A stretch of DNA of 64,000 nt from Streptomonospora nanhaiensis (lineage in GTDB: Bacteria; Actinomycetota; Actinomycetes; Streptosporangiales; Streptosporangiaceae), in assembly GCF_026642255.1 (NCBI RefSeq), contig NZ_CP113264.1:2480001-2544000 (forward strand). Direction: 5' to 3'. Positions 1 through 9,004 of the stretch are shown piece by piece. The notes beneath the pieces are model-generated. The model did not search any database. It was not told the DNA's origin and was given only the letters and a program-made list of their open reading frames with translations. Within the stretch, counting starts at the first letter, position 1, and the number at the start of each line of letters is the position of its first letter. A program made the translations under genes and the position numbers.

Positions 1-365
1 GGCAGCCCCTGGTCGCGGATGTCCTCGCGGGTCAGGCCCACCCCGGTGTGGTGCGAGCAGAAACGGCACAGTGCCTCGGGCAGCCCCTCCTGGGCGAGGA
101 TTTCGTGGCCGAGCACCCCGTGGCTCACGTAGCGCGCGTGGTCGAGCCGGCCGGAGGAGTCGTACAGGCGGTAGACCCCGATGTCGTGCAGCAGGCATCC
201 GGCCCGCACCAGGTCGCGGTCCAGCGCGAGGTCCGAGCGGTCGATGAGCTGCTCGGCGATGGCGCAGACGATCTCGCAGTGGGTGTGGACGAGGTCGAAC
301 GCCTCCCGGGTGGGCGCGTACCGTTCGTGCAGCGCACGGATCTCTTCGTCGTTCGGGATCACCAT
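1..365 (-). CDS. HD-domain hydrolase (3' part beyond window)
   Basis: Only the first ~121 residues are inside the window. The protein starts MVIPNDEEIRALHERY and carries an HD-type metal-binding pattern: HTHCE near residue 27, LLHDIG near 65 (the HD doublet), then SHGVLGHE and a CSHHTGVG motif. These are the conserved His/Asp positions of HD-superfamily phosphohydrolases, which cleave phosphoester bonds of nucleotides or related small molecules, probably in the cytoplasm. No second domain is seen before the edge. The start is the ATG at 365; no strong ribosome binding site precedes it. The 277 bases between this gene and the toxin locus hold no gene. The substrate cannot be told from sequence. 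Confidence 0.8.
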   Translation of the reverse strand, partial: MVIPNDEEIRALHERYAPTREAFDLVHTHCEIVCAIAEQLIDRSDLALDRDLVRAGCLLHDIGVYRLYDSSGRLDHARYVSHGVLGHEILAQEGLPEALCRFCSHHTGVGLTREDIRDQGL

Positions 366-642
366 GCTCAGACGGTAACCGGCATGGAGACCGCTCGAGG
401 ACGGGGCTGCGACGCGGCGCGCTCGCACAGGCCGGGGTCGGCGCCGGGGTGTGTGTTGTCCCGTGCCAGCTTCTGCGGGGTGATGTGACCCGCCCACGGG
501 CGCGGCGGTGCACGAGGGGCCTCAGAGGCAGTGGCGCACGGTGATCGGATCGGCGCCGGCCAGGTGGACAGGCGTCGTGGCGGACCGGCGGTCGGGTCCG
601 GCCCCCAGAGGCCGCTGTGTGCATGGACCCCGGGAACGGCGG

Positions 643-2091
643 TCAGCCGCCGGTCCGCTGTTGGACGGCGGGGAATCCACCAGGGTGGAGGTGCGCCATG
701 AGCGCTCGGAAGCGCTCCTGGGAGTCGGCTTCGGTGCCGTCACCGATCCGGTACCAGGCCGCATGGGTCAGGGGCGGCCCGACCGGGACCGCGGGCACCG
801 GGGCGGCCAGTGCCCGTTCCGACCCGATCGAGGCCACCCCCTCCACGCCGATGCCCAGACCGATCGGCAGGGAGGGGCCGGAACGGCGTGCCTCATAGCC
901 CAGGTCAGGTCGTCCGGTGCGACGGTGCACGCTGATCGTCTGGAGGACCCCTCGTGAGGTGAACTCCTCGACCAGAGCGGACAGGACCGACAGGTCGGGC
1001 TCCTCACCCGGCGGGTGTCCGACAGCGAGCGTGATGCTCTCCTTCACCCCTTCCGGCACGCGGGTGACGAGCAGGGTTCCGGAGAACGGCCGGACCGGTT
1101 CGGTGCGAAGGGCGTTCGGTGGGCCGGTGAAGAGGAACCACGAACTTTCTGGAGCGCGTTCGCGGGCCAACGCGGTCAGGTCCGCGGTGTCCCACGCCAG
1201 GGTGGCGGGCTCACCGGTCCCCCACAGGGCCGGTACGGAGCCGGCCAGGGTCTGGGACAGGAACTCCACCGACCTCCCCAGGCGGAGCCCGGCATCGGCG
1301 GGGTTCAGGACCTTCAGATCGACGAGGATCTGGTTCCCCTGGTTCTCCTCCGCTCCCCGGAAGGCCGAATGCGGCACGTCCTCGGGGGCCGCGGTCGTGT
1401 CGCGGACGAAACCGGCCTCCTCGTTCCAGGCCAGGGGAACCCCGGAGAAGCCGTCGTAGTACCGGCCGTCCGGAGCCCGGGCCACCCAGCGGGCCATCGG
1501 GTTGCCCAGAACCGAGCGCAGTGCGTGGGTGATACGCGAACCCGAAGGGGTCACCAGCTGGAACGCCCGGCCCTCCTTCGCGTGCTCGGCGACAGCGTCC
1601 ACCAGCCATGTGGAGAGCGGGACCACCGGGCGGTCCTGGACGGTCAGCGCCACCCGGTCCGTGACGCGAGTGATCGCGGGGTGGTCGGTGGCGCCGGTCA
1701 GCAGGGGATCGTCGCGGTCGAGTCGGAGCTCGGGCTCCCAGACGAGGCCTCCGAACTCCGCTACGAGGGCATCGGCGAAGCCGCGGACCGCCCCTGCCGT
1801 GTCCTCCCCTCCCGGGCCGGTCTCGGCTCCGCGTGCCTCCACCCACCACGGTTGGGCGGGCAGGTCGTCGGCGATCCCTTCGGCGAGCAGGCGGTCGGCC
1901 TCGGAGGACAGCGCGAGCCTCTGTGCCGCTTGGACGGCCGAGACCATGCGTCCCGACCCGTCGCGGAGCTGGACGACCGCGCCGCCGGCGACGGCACGGA
2001 CCTGTAGCTCCGGCCCCGCCTGGACCAGGGCCCTGGTCATGCCGCGCAGGGTGGGTGCCCTTTCGAGCAGGGCGACCACGTCATGTGTCAT
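643..2091 (-). CDS. DUF6177 family protein of a polymorphic-toxin locus
   Basis: 482 residues, no signal peptide or membrane segment. The pattern RPVVPLSTWLVDA in the first half, then RWVARAPDGRYYDGFSG, a central LVTRVP and a C-terminal YRIGDGTE fits the actinobacterial DUF6177 family as I remember it. That family sits beside WXG-like proteins and polymorphic toxins; its biochemical role is unknown and an accessory role in toxin maturation or delivery is inference. The ATG at 2091 overlaps the stop of the immunity gene by four bases (ATGA), so the two are translationally coupled, last in the order DUF6507, toxin, immunity, DUF6177. A broken copy of its 5' end lies at 6409-6477. Confidence 0.75.
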   Translation of the reverse strand: MTHDVVALLERAPTLRGMTRALVQAGPELQVRAVAGGAVVQLRDGSGRMVSAVQAAQRLALSSEADRLLAEGIADDLPAQPWWVEARGAETGPGGEDTAGAVRGFADALVAEFGGLVWEPELRLDRDDPLLTGATDHPAITRVTDRVALTVQDRPVVPLSTWLVDAVAEHAKEGRAFQLVTPSGSRITHALRSVLGNPMARWVARAPDGRYYDGFSGVPLAWNEEAGFVRDTTAAPEDVPHSAFRGAEENQGNQILVDLKVLNPADAGLRLGRSVEFLSQTLAGSVPALWGTGEPATLAWDTADLTALARERAPESSWFLFTGPPNALRTEPVRPFSGTLLVTRVPEGVKESITLAVGHPPGEEPDLSVLSALVEEFTSRGVLQTISVHRRTGRPDLGYEARRSGPSLPIGLGIGVEGVASIGSERALAAPVPAVPVGPPLTHAAWYRIGDGTEADSQERFRALMAHLHPGGFPAVQQRTGG

Positions 2092-2528
2092 GGGGTTCTG
2101 CCCTGTTCCGCTTCCCGGAGTTTCTGGCGCAACCACTCAGGGATGTTCTCCTCGTCGCGGGGGAAGTGCTGGTGGTCGAGTTGGTACTCGCGAGGACCGG
2201 GCTCGGGAGGGAGGAAATTCGGTTCGTCATCGTAGTCGTAATCGACATTGAAGGAACCCGTGTTCTTCAAGGTGAAGGTCGCTGTGTACCATGCACCTTT
2301 CCCTTCGTGATACATCAGTTTGCGAAGGCGCATGAAGTGCCCCGAGATTTTTCCTGGCGTGGTGATCCGAGTCTCGTTTTGGCTTCCTGGGGAAACGTAG
2401 ACCAGACATTGGCCCACGTGTCCGACCGCTGACATGCGGGCTTCGATCGATGTCCACCCCTCCGGCGCTGCGCCGAATAGAGTGGTGCCGATCTTCTGCA
2501 GGTGCTCCTGTGTGCCTTCGATGCTCAT
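2088..2528 (-). CDS. YezG-type immunity protein
   Basis: 146-residue soluble protein. The pattern EGW near residue 23, YHEGKGAW near 74, NVDYDYDDEP near 94 and FPRDEENIPEWL near 121 is that of the YezG/DUF600 immunity family; in Bacillus YezG neutralises the nuclease toxin YeeF. It begins only three bases after the stop of the nuclease toxin, so the two are made from one transcript and the protein should bind and block the toxin C-terminal nuclease in the cytoplasm. A second copy at 6474-6917 differs at about 20 positions. Target specificity is inferred from adjacency. Confidence 0.85.
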   Translation of the reverse strand: MSIEGTQEHLQKIGTTLFGAAPEGWTSIEARMSAVGHVGQCLVYVSPGSQNETRITTPGKISGHFMRLRKLMYHEGKGAWYTATFTLKNTGSFNVDYDYDDEPNFLPPEPGPREYQLDHQHFPRDEENIPEWLRQKLREAEQGRTP

Positions 2529-2531
2529 ATT

Positions 2532-5351
2532 TTAATCGTTCGGCCTTTGGGATAGTGGGAGGTTCTCGAAGCTTCTCGGGATGGGTGTTCCGCCGTTCAC
2601 CGTGTAGGCTACTTCGATCCTCTCCGGGATGTTTGAAATGGAAACGTCATCCGGGTATACGATTTCCATCGACACTTGAATGGATGTGGACGGATCATCC
2701 GATATGAGTTTTTCCCAGTGTTTCTCCATCTCCCTCCAGCTGCCTTCCCAGGCGTCGTCTGCCCCGTTTCCGCGGTTGAGTGTGCGTAGCATAGGAATCA
2801 TATTGATTTTTTCCGCCCCGCCGCCGAACTCATTGGCGATGAGGTGTCCGCCATCCCAGTCCGCATCCTCGAACTGCTGAATATCACCTTCCGAGAGGCT
2901 CTCGGCCAGCTGCTCCTCGGCCTTGTCATTGAAGTCGGCGTGCTCGTCGCGCCCCAAGTGTCCCATGGGAGTCTGGTCCGCCCCACGGGGGGCTTTGGAA
3001 AGGGACAGGCTTCCTTCCACCCTGGACGTCCTCCCGAGGTCGTCCGTGGATATCGTGAGGTCCTTGCCGATTTTATATGTGACGTCGGGAAGCGGGTATC
3101 TCAGGTCGGGGTTCCATCTTCCTGGCTTGCCGAACTCAGTGTGCACCTCGGCAATTCTCCCGGTGTCATCGGTGTAGTAGGTGGCACCCGGGCGGTCAGG
3201 TGAGTCTGGGATCTCGTATTTCGTATTGGGTTCGAGAGGGAATTCGACACCGAGGGGCTCTCGCGGAAGCGGTCGCAAGGGATGGTCCCGGCCGATGACG
3301 ACAGGTCCGTTCGTCGCCTGTCTGACCACATCGCTCGGCCCCGAGGCTGCGGATCCAGTACCGTTCCCCGCGCTGTTCGGTGGGTTCTGGCCGCCGGTGT
3401 TCTCGGGAAGTGAGATCGTACCGGAGTCGGAGGTGCGCGGTCCGTCGCCGTGGGCAGGCGGTTCAGGACCAGCGCCGGGGTTCTCGGGGCCTCCGCCCCC
3501 GCTCCCACCGGATCCGGCTGTGCCACCATGGCCGCTGGAACCATGGGAATTGCGGTCGTCCTCGTGCACGGTGACCGGGTCGCTGTCCTCGTCGAGCCGG
3601 GGCCCGTCGCCGTCGGCGCTGTTGTCGATCGTGCCGTCGGCGTGCATCTCCATGCCGTCGGGGGTGACAGGGACCCGGGAGTTCTCGTTGCCGCCCGGGC
3701 CGTCCCCACGTCCGGCGGAGCCGCTGTTCTCCAGGGCGTCGATGGTCCAGGACGCCTCACCGTCGAGTTCGGCCATCCGGCCGCCGTCGGCGGTGTCCAT
3801 GTCATCGGCGAGATCCTCGTTGCGCCGCGCGATCTCGGAGAAGGCCGCGTCGACCTCCGCGGTCGTCGGGTCGCGTCGCACATCCTCGTCCGCTCGCTGA
3901 CCGGGTGTGTCGGTGTCCTGAGAACCGGCACCGTCCCTGTCGGACTCCGGGAGTTCCGGGGGGTTGCTCTCCGGGGTGGCGGGCTCGGCGGGTGGTGCAG
4001 AGGGTTCCGGCGTCGGATCCGGGCTGTTGCCCGGTGCAGGGGCCGGGTCCGATTGCGGCCCCTGGTTCTGATGGGCCTCCAGGCCGCTCAGAGACTCGTG
4101 CATGTCCCCGAGACCTGCGGGGACGCCGCTTCCGTCGGGCTCGATGTTGTCCGGTGCGGTAGGCGCGTCCGGGTGGGTGCCGTCAGGCCGGAGAGTGGGG
4201 CTGGACCCGTTGTTCGCGGAGTTGGAGGAGCCGTCGGAACCCTCGGAGCCGCCCGCGTCGATGCCCCCGCTGATGGGGCCGTCGCCGGTGCCGGCGCTTC
4301 CCAGGATGCGCGACACCCGGGCGGCGATCATGGGCACACCGACCACTGCCCCGACACCTGTGGCGCTCAACGCCGCGCCACCCGCGATCATGCCGATGTT
4401 GGTCAGAACGGTGCCGAACACGTAGCCGGGACGCTCTCCCAGTTCGGTCCAGGGGAAGAAACCGTGGATCGCGTCGCCCCAGGCGCCCCTGGCGGTGTGC
4501 CACCACTCGCCGGGGCTGTTCACCATCTCACCGGTCTGGGGGTTGTAGAAGCCGGTCATGGCTCCGAGGCCCGCGATCGAGTCGCCCCAGTACGAGGTGA
4601 AGTTGCCCCCCCAGCCTCCGGTGAACCAGCCCTCGGAACCGTGGATCCCGACCGCGCCGCCCATGTCCTCCAGGCTGCCCATGAGGACGTCCCCGCCCCC
4701 GTGGATCGCGTCCACGTACCACATGTGGTCGGTGCCCTGAGGCGATCCCCACGGGGTCCCGACGTCCTCGGGTGCCTCCTCGAAGCCGTAGACGGCCTCG
4801 CCGGCGTTGGGCTGGGTGGTTCCGTCGGCGTTGCTCGCGATGAAGGTGGTGCCGCCGAACAGTGCGGTGATGGCGTTGGCGCACTCCCGTTCGGCCTCCT
4901 GGTACTGCTGGTGGAGCGAGTTCACGTGGTTGAGCAGGTTGTTGTGCTCCTCGACCTTGTCGCTCTCGCCGCCGAAGAAGCCGCCGTCGTCCCAGTCGTC
5001 GTCGCTCCGGATCTCCGCGACCAGGTCTCTGGCGTCCTGGCGGGCCTGGACCAACTCGGAGCGCAGCTCACGCGCCCTCTCAGCGAAGGTCTCCAGTGCG
5101 GTGGCCGCCGTGCCGAAGTCGGTTTCCACCGAGTCGCCCGTGGTGGCGACGGGGTCGACCGCCGAGTACAGGGTCTCGGCCTCGGGTGCGCTGTAGACGG
5201 CCTGGAGCCCGGCCCATGAGCTTTTGATGCTCTGTCCTGATTCGGCGATGTTCTCGCCGTCGGTCCTGAGGCCGCCGGCCGCGCTCTCCAGCAGCACGGT
5301 GTTCACGATGGGGACGGGGATCGCATCCGGGTCGATCAGGTCATCACTCAC
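2532..5351 (-). CDS. Polymorphic toxin, C-terminal DNA/RNA non-specific endonuclease
   Basis: 939 residues in three parts. Residues 1-190 are helical and WXG/LXG-like, with a coiled-coil stretch around 85-155; ~190-370 is Gly/Trp-rich and includes a hydrophobic segment near 325-350 (GMIAGGAALSATGVGAVVG); ~370-690 is a Pro/Gly/Ser/Asp-rich linker. The last ~230 residues form the toxin: the motif DGGHLIANEFGG (His836) with INMIP and LNRG following is typical of the Endonuclea_NS_2 family found in YeeF-like toxins. No Sec signal is present, so export by a type VII system is likely (inference). The start is GTG at 5351 with a weak ribosome site. YezG-type immunity follows directly. The linker is probably where new toxin tips are swapped in, and a copy of part of it survives at 6918-7115. 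Confidence 0.88.
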   Translation of the reverse strand: MSDDLIDPDAIPVPIVNTVLLESAAGGLRTDGENIAESGQSIKSSWAGLQAVYSAPEAETLYSAVDPVATTGDSVETDFGTAATALETFAERARELRSELVQARQDARDLVAEIRSDDDWDDGGFFGGESDKVEEHNNLLNHVNSLHQQYQEAERECANAITALFGGTTFIASNADGTTQPNAGEAVYGFEEAPEDVGTPWGSPQGTDHMWYVDAIHGGGDVLMGSLEDMGGAVGIHGSEGWFTGGWGGNFTSYWGDSIAGLGAMTGFYNPQTGEMVNSPGEWWHTARGAWGDAIHGFFPWTELGERPGYVFGTVLTNIGMIAGGAALSATGVGAVVGVPMIAARVSRILGSAGTGDGPISGGIDAGGSEGSDGSSNSANNGSSPTLRPDGTHPDAPTAPDNIEPDGSGVPAGLGDMHESLSGLEAHQNQGPQSDPAPAPGNSPDPTPEPSAPPAEPATPESNPPELPESDRDGAGSQDTDTPGQRADEDVRRDPTTAEVDAAFSEIARRNEDLADDMDTADGGRMAELDGEASWTIDALENSGSAGRGDGPGGNENSRVPVTPDGMEMHADGTIDNSADGDGPRLDEDSDPVTVHEDDRNSHGSSGHGGTAGSGGSGGGGPENPGAGPEPPAHGDGPRTSDSGTISLPENTGGQNPPNSAGNGTGSAASGPSDVVRQATNGPVVIGRDHPLRPLPREPLGVEFPLEPNTKYEIPDSPDRPGATYYTDDTGRIAEVHTEFGKPGRWNPDLRYPLPDVTYKIGKDLTISTDDLGRTSRVEGSLSLSKAPRGADQTPMGHLGRDEHADFNDKAEEQLAESLSEGDIQQFEDADWDGGHLIANEFGGGAEKINMIPMLRTLNRGNGADDAWEGSWREMEKHWEKLISDDPSTSIQVSMEIVYPDDVSISNIPERIEVAYTVNGGTPIPRSFENLPLSQRPND

Positions 5352-5594
5352 TGAGCATTCGCTATCCGTGTAGGGGGTGCACTTCAGCGGTGGCTGGGGC
5401 GAGGCCGGTCTGTGTGTCGTCTTACGTCGCGTCCGCGGAGGAGGGGTCTCGTGACCTTGGTACGGGTCGTCGGAGAAGGAGTGCCTGCGGCAGTGCCGTG
5501 GGGCCGGAAGGCGCTGTGGAGGCTGTCCCTTCCTCCGTCGGGGAGTTCGGGTGGCACGTTCATGGAGTGGACGTGATCCCTGGAGGGAGCGTCC

Positions 5595-5924
5595 TTACGC
5601 GATCTCTCCCGCGTTGGCCTGGGCGTCCGCGGCCATCTGCAGGTTGCCGTTGACATAGTGCAAGGTGGCATCGCTGGCGCCCCCGACCGCACTGGCGCTC
5701 TTTTCGACCATGCCGCCGACCTCGTCGAAGTAGTGCTCGGCGAACTCGGAGAGGGCTACCCCGATCGGGTCGCTGTTGGCCGCGCTGTTGGCCTCGTTCA
5801 GATGCGTTTCCATCGAATTCAAGTGCGAGGTGAGCCCTTGGCTGCCCTCTTCGTCGCCTATGTGTCCGGAGACGCCTGAGAGGACGCCGAAAACCTCTCC
5901 GGTCTGGATGTTCCAGGCTGACAT
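5595..5924 (-). CDS. DUF6507 family WXG100-like small protein
   Basis: 109 residues, almost all helical, without signal peptide: MSAWNIQTGEVFGVL at the start, a central NEANSAANSDPIGVAL and a C-terminal QMAADAQANAGEIA. Size and pattern match DUF6507, which sits at the head of actinobacterial toxin loci and resembles ESX/WXG100 secreted partners. It is first in this locus, 243 bases ahead of the toxin. A clear ribosome site (AGGGGAG, six bases before the ATG) supports the start at 5924. A role as export partner or chaperone for the toxin through a type VII system is inferred; no secretion gene is in the window. Confidence 0.75.
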   Translation of the reverse strand: MSAWNIQTGEVFGVLSGVSGHIGDEEGSQGLTSHLNSMETHLNEANSAANSDPIGVALSEFAEHYFDEVGGMVEKSASAVGGASDATLHYVNGNLQMAADAQANAGEIA

Positions 5925-6408
5925 GGGGGTCTCCCCTCTGTCTCGGGGCGTGGGGACGGGGTGGTATTTCTGGTGGCGATGCAGACTCTATTGCCATGGT
6001 TTCGCCCCGTGCATCACTGTTTCCGCGTCCTCAGAGGTCAAGCGGACGATCGGTGGCCGATTCCGGCCAGTACTGCTTCGGCAGGGCACAAGAGAGGTGT
6101 GGGCCTGGGCCCAACTGTGTCGGTCCCATGCGCTTCGGAAGGCATGGGCATTCCAGCGCGATCATGGCCGATCAAGTGTCGGACTCAGGCCTCGACCACC
6201 TTCGTTCGCCATTGCACGGGCAACCCACCGAAGGCACCCGGTCCCCGCATTGCCATACAGACGGAAGAGGGACCTGCTGACAGGGTGTTTGCTGCAGAGA
6301 GCTCGGTTCGCGCGCAGGGCCGGCGGAGGGCACACCGGAAGCTCACAGCGGACCGACCATCTGCCGACTGGTCGGACGACCGCGCCGTCGGCATGGTGGC
6401 CCTCCCTG
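5925..6408. other. Gene-free stretch upstream of DUF6507
   Basis: About 480 bases between the start of the DUF6507 gene and the decayed second toxin cassette. I see no credible gene on either strand. The promoter of the toxin operon should lie in the first ~150 bases, but no convincing -35/-10 pair stands out. Confidence 0.5.
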
Positions 6409-6477
6409 GACCAGGGCCCTGGTCATGCCGCGCAGCATGGGCGCCTTCTCGAGCAGGGCGACCACGCCATGCGTCAG
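6409..6477 (-). pseudogene. Remnant of a second DUF6177 gene (5' end only)
   Basis: The reading frame gives LTHGVVALLEKAPMLRGMTR, close to the start of the intact DUF6177 protein (MTHDVVALLERAPTLRGMTR). The start codon has changed from ATG to CTG and similarity stops after about 25 codons. It still overlaps the stop of the orphan immunity gene exactly as the intact pair at 2088-2091 does, which shows that a whole immunity/DUF6177 junction was copied and then decayed. Confidence 0.8.
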
Positions 6478-6917
6478 GGGGTTTCTCGGTCCTGCCCCGC
6501 TTCCCGGAGTTTCTGAAGCAGCCACTCAGGGATGTGCTCCTCGTCGCGGGGGAAACGCTGGTGGTCGAGTCGGTATTCGTGAGGTCCGGGTTCGGGAGGG
6601 AGAAAATCCGGTTCGTCATTGTAGTCGTAATCGACATTGAAGGAACCGTTGTTATCCAAAGTGAAGGTCGCTGTGTACCATGCGCCCTTTCCTTCGTGGT
6701 ACATCAGTTCCCGAAGACGCATGAAGTGTCCCGAGATCTTGCCTGGCGTGGTGATTCGAGTCTCGCCTCGGCCTCCTGGGGAAACGTAGACCAGGCATTG
6801 GCCCACGTGTCCGACCGCTGACATGCGGGCTTCGACCGACGTCCACCCCTCCGGTGCCGAGCCGAAGAGAACGGTGCCGATCTTCTGTAGGTGCTCCTGT
6901 GTGCCTTCGACGTTCAT
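6474..6917 (-). CDS. Orphan YezG-type immunity protein (second copy)
   Basis: 147 residues, the same family and nearly the same sequence as the immunity protein at 2088-2528: MNVEGTQEHLQKIG at the start, YHEGKGAW, NVDYDYNDEP and FPRDEEHIPEWL conserved. The ATG at 6917 sits at the same place as in the intact copy; an in-frame extension to 7115 is the leftover toxin linker, not part of this protein. No nuclease domain precedes it, so it is an orphan immunity gene, probably kept to protect against kin carrying the matching toxin (inference). The frame is fully open, unlike its neighbours. Confidence 0.82.
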   Translation of the reverse strand: MNVEGTQEHLQKIGTVLFGSAPEGWTSVEARMSAVGHVGQCLVYVSPGGRGETRITTPGKISGHFMRLRELMYHEGKGAWYTATFTLDNNGSFNVDYDYNDEPDFLPPEPGPHEYRLDHQRFPRDEEHIPEWLLQKLREAGQDRETP

Positions 6918-7115
6918 ATTTTGTTCCTTCGACCTTTGGTTCGACCAGGAGGACTCTCTCAGAAGCAGCCGCAAGGGATGTTTCCTGTCGATGGAGTCAG
7001 GTCTGTTCTCCGAATGCCCGGACGCAGAACTCGACCCTGACGTCGGAGGTCCGGTACCGTTTTTCGTGCCATCGGGTGGGTCCTGGCCGCCGGTGCTCTC
7101 GGGTGGAACCATCAT
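6918..7115 (-). pseudogene. Remnant of toxin linker with nuclease domain deleted
   Basis: The frame upstream of the orphan immunity gene encodes ESTGGQDPPDGTKNGTGPPT and RKHPLRLLLRES, matching ENTGGQNPPNSAGNGTGSAA and RDHPLRPLPREP in the linker of the intact toxin. The match ends just before the part coding for the nuclease, and immunity follows almost at once. A second toxin gene therefore lost its catalytic tip, or only the edges of a cassette were inserted. There is no start codon context for expression. Confidence 0.8.
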
Positions 7116-7155
7116 GCAGGGTTTTTTCCCGGGTGGAACTGTCGGGTGTCAGGGG

Positions 7156-7747
7156 CTACCGGTCCAAGAGATCCAATGCTTCTGCATCGATGGATGTCTT
7201 TGCTTTGTCGGCCCGATGGCTCGCGGGGGATCCTCGCTTCATGGCCGCGTAGTCTACCTGAATCATTCCTGTGGTGTCGATGCCGAAGCCTCCTCCGCGT
7301 TCATAGAATATGACCAGCGGATCGAACATGTCCGGCAAATCTGGCAGGGCTTCTCCCGAGTCGCGCAGTGCGCTGAAATGAAGCGCCCAGACGCAGGTGT
7401 CCATGACCAAGGGGAACTGATGGATTATCTCCTCCTTCTCGATGATTTCGGAAACGAGTTCCTCGCCGGCGCGCACATTCGGGTTGGCCAGTGCGGCCGC
7501 GTCGAAAAAGGGCCATTGCTCGGCGCGGAGCTGGTGCGACCACAGGGCCGCGCGCCGAAGATACTCCTTCATCAGGGCGACTCGGGACCGTGTGTGGTTG
7601 AAGCCTCCGTGCCAATCGGCACGGATCAGGCGTTCGGTCAGTGCGGAGGCGTGGTCTTTCAAAGCGGTCCTCGAATTCCATGGAAATATTCACGATCTCG
7701 TCCAAGTCGGAGAGAACATCGGCGATCCCGAAGAGTGGTTCCATCAT
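7156..7747 (-). pseudogene. Immunity-like gene interrupted by a frameshift
   Basis: A good ribosome site (GGAGG, about ten bases upstream) leads into ATGATG at 7747/7744 and a protein MMEPLFGIADVLSDLDEIVN that runs to about 7675. The continuation is then found in the next frame: ALKDHASALTERLIRADWHG through FDPLVIFYERGGGFGIDTTG to a stop at 7156. The YERGGGF pattern recalls actinobacterial immunity-like proteins of toxin loci, but I cannot name the family. Total length is not a multiple of three. A TTG at 7662 could begin the downstream part alone (168 residues), but it has no comparable ribosome site. Either the gene is broken or the read contains a one-base error. Confidence 0.65.
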
Positions 7748-8134
7748 CCCGTGACTCCTCCAGGGCCTGAAGACGGCTCTGTTGTCCTCGGGGAAGGCAT
7801 GTCGTGGGCACCGTGCTGATCGGGATGGGGGAGTGGGCCTCGCCGTCCCACGCCTCGGGTCCATGACCGCAGAAGCGGCCCGGTTCGGGCGCAGTACGGA
7901 CAGAGGGCACGCAGGAAGCCGAGAACCGTACCCGGACTCCTGCGCCGAACAAGCCGGTGGTCGCGACCTCCTCGGTCGGCAGAGGTGACGCGGGCGGCGG
8001 GTGCCGCAGCGCCGGACGGACAACGGCCCATGAGCGAAGCCGACCGGGGCGCACACCGAATCCGGATACGGCGCCGACCCGAGGAACCGCTCACCCCCAA
8101 GAGCCTGAAACACGAGGTTTGCCACCGAATATGG

Positions 8135-8149
8135 TCTGATGGGATCAGA
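8135..8149. promoter_or_regulatory. Inverted repeat upstream of rsbQ
   Basis: TCTGAT-ggg-ATCAGA, a perfect six-base inverted repeat ending ~33 bases before the start of the hydrolase gene in a relatively AT-rich patch. It could be an operator for the rsbQ-rsbP pair. The rest of the gap 7748-8182 holds no gene I can support. Confidence 0.35.
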
Positions 8150-8182
8150 TATCTTTTTCGGTGGACTGGACCAGGTGAAGGG

Positions 8183-9004
8183 GTGTCCGGGGTGGACGTC
8201 CTCCGCAGGAACAACGTGACGATCACCGGGACGGACGAGGGGCCCACGGTGGTCCTCGCCCACGGGTTCGGCTGCGACCAGAACTTGTGGCGCCTGGTGG
8301 CGCCGGCCCTCGCTGAGCGGTACCGGGTGGTGCTCTTCGACTACGTCGGCTCCGGCGGGTCGGACCTGGCCTCCTGGAGCGAGGAGAGGTACTCCTCGCT
8401 GGGGGGCTACGCCCAGGACGTGGTGGAGCTGAGCCGGGCGCTGGACCTCGAAGGAGCCGTGTTCGTGGGCCACTCGGTCAGCGCCATGGTCGGCGTTCTG
8501 GCCGCTCAGGCGGTGCCGGAGCGCATCGGCGCCCTGGTGATGGTGACCCCCTCGCCCCGCTACATCGACGACGGGGACTACCGCGGCGGCTTCAGCACAC
8601 AGGACATCCACGAACTGCTGGACTCCCTGGAGTCCAACTACCTGGGCTGGTCGTCGGCCATGGCGCCGATGATCATGGGCAACCCGGAACGGCCCGAGCT
8701 GGGCCAGGAGCTGACCGACAGCTTCTGCGCCACCGACCCCGACATCGCCCGGGTCTTCGCCCGCACCACCTTCCTGTCCGACAACCGCGCGGACCTGAAG
8801 GGCGTGGAGGTCCCGACCCTCGTTCTGGAGTGCTCCCAGGACCTCATCGCGCCCCGCGGGGTCGGCGCCTTCGTCCACGACTCGATCCCCTCCTCCCGGC
8901 TGGTCACGCTGGAGGCCACCGGCCACTGCCCGCAGCTGAGCGCACCGCAGGCCACCGCGGAGGCGATCCTGGGCTTCCTGGACACCCTGCGGCGCACGCC
9001 GTGA
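8183..9004 (+). CDS. rsbQ: RsbQ-like alpha/beta hydrolase
   Basis: 273 residues, a complete alpha/beta hydrolase without lid insertion or signal peptide. Oxyanion region LAHGFGCDQ (26-34), nucleophile GHSVS with Ser98, acid Asp220 in SQDLIAP and His248 in GHCPQLSAP. The arrangement matches RsbQ of Bacillus, which activates the phosphatase RsbP in energy stress and relieves an anti-sigma factor. Its stop overlaps the GTG of the next gene, an RsbP-like PAS/PP2C phosphatase, which strongly supports the call. The start is GTG at 8183 (AGGTGAAG upstream); GTG at 8192 is equally possible. The small-molecule substrate is unknown. Similar hydrolases include strigolactone-type receptors. Confidence 0.82.
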   Translation: MSGVDVLRRNNVTITGTDEGPTVVLAHGFGCDQNLWRLVAPALAERYRVVLFDYVGSGGSDLASWSEERYSSLGGYAQDVVELSRALDLEGAVFVGHSVSAMVGVLAAQAVPERIGALVMVTPSPRYIDDGDYRGGFSTQDIHELLDSLESNYLGWSSAMAPMIMGNPERPELGQELTDSFCATDPDIARVFARTTFLSDNRADLKGVEVPTLVLECSQDLIAPRGVGAFVHDSIPSSRLVTLEATGHCPQLSAPQATAEAILGFLDTLRRTP

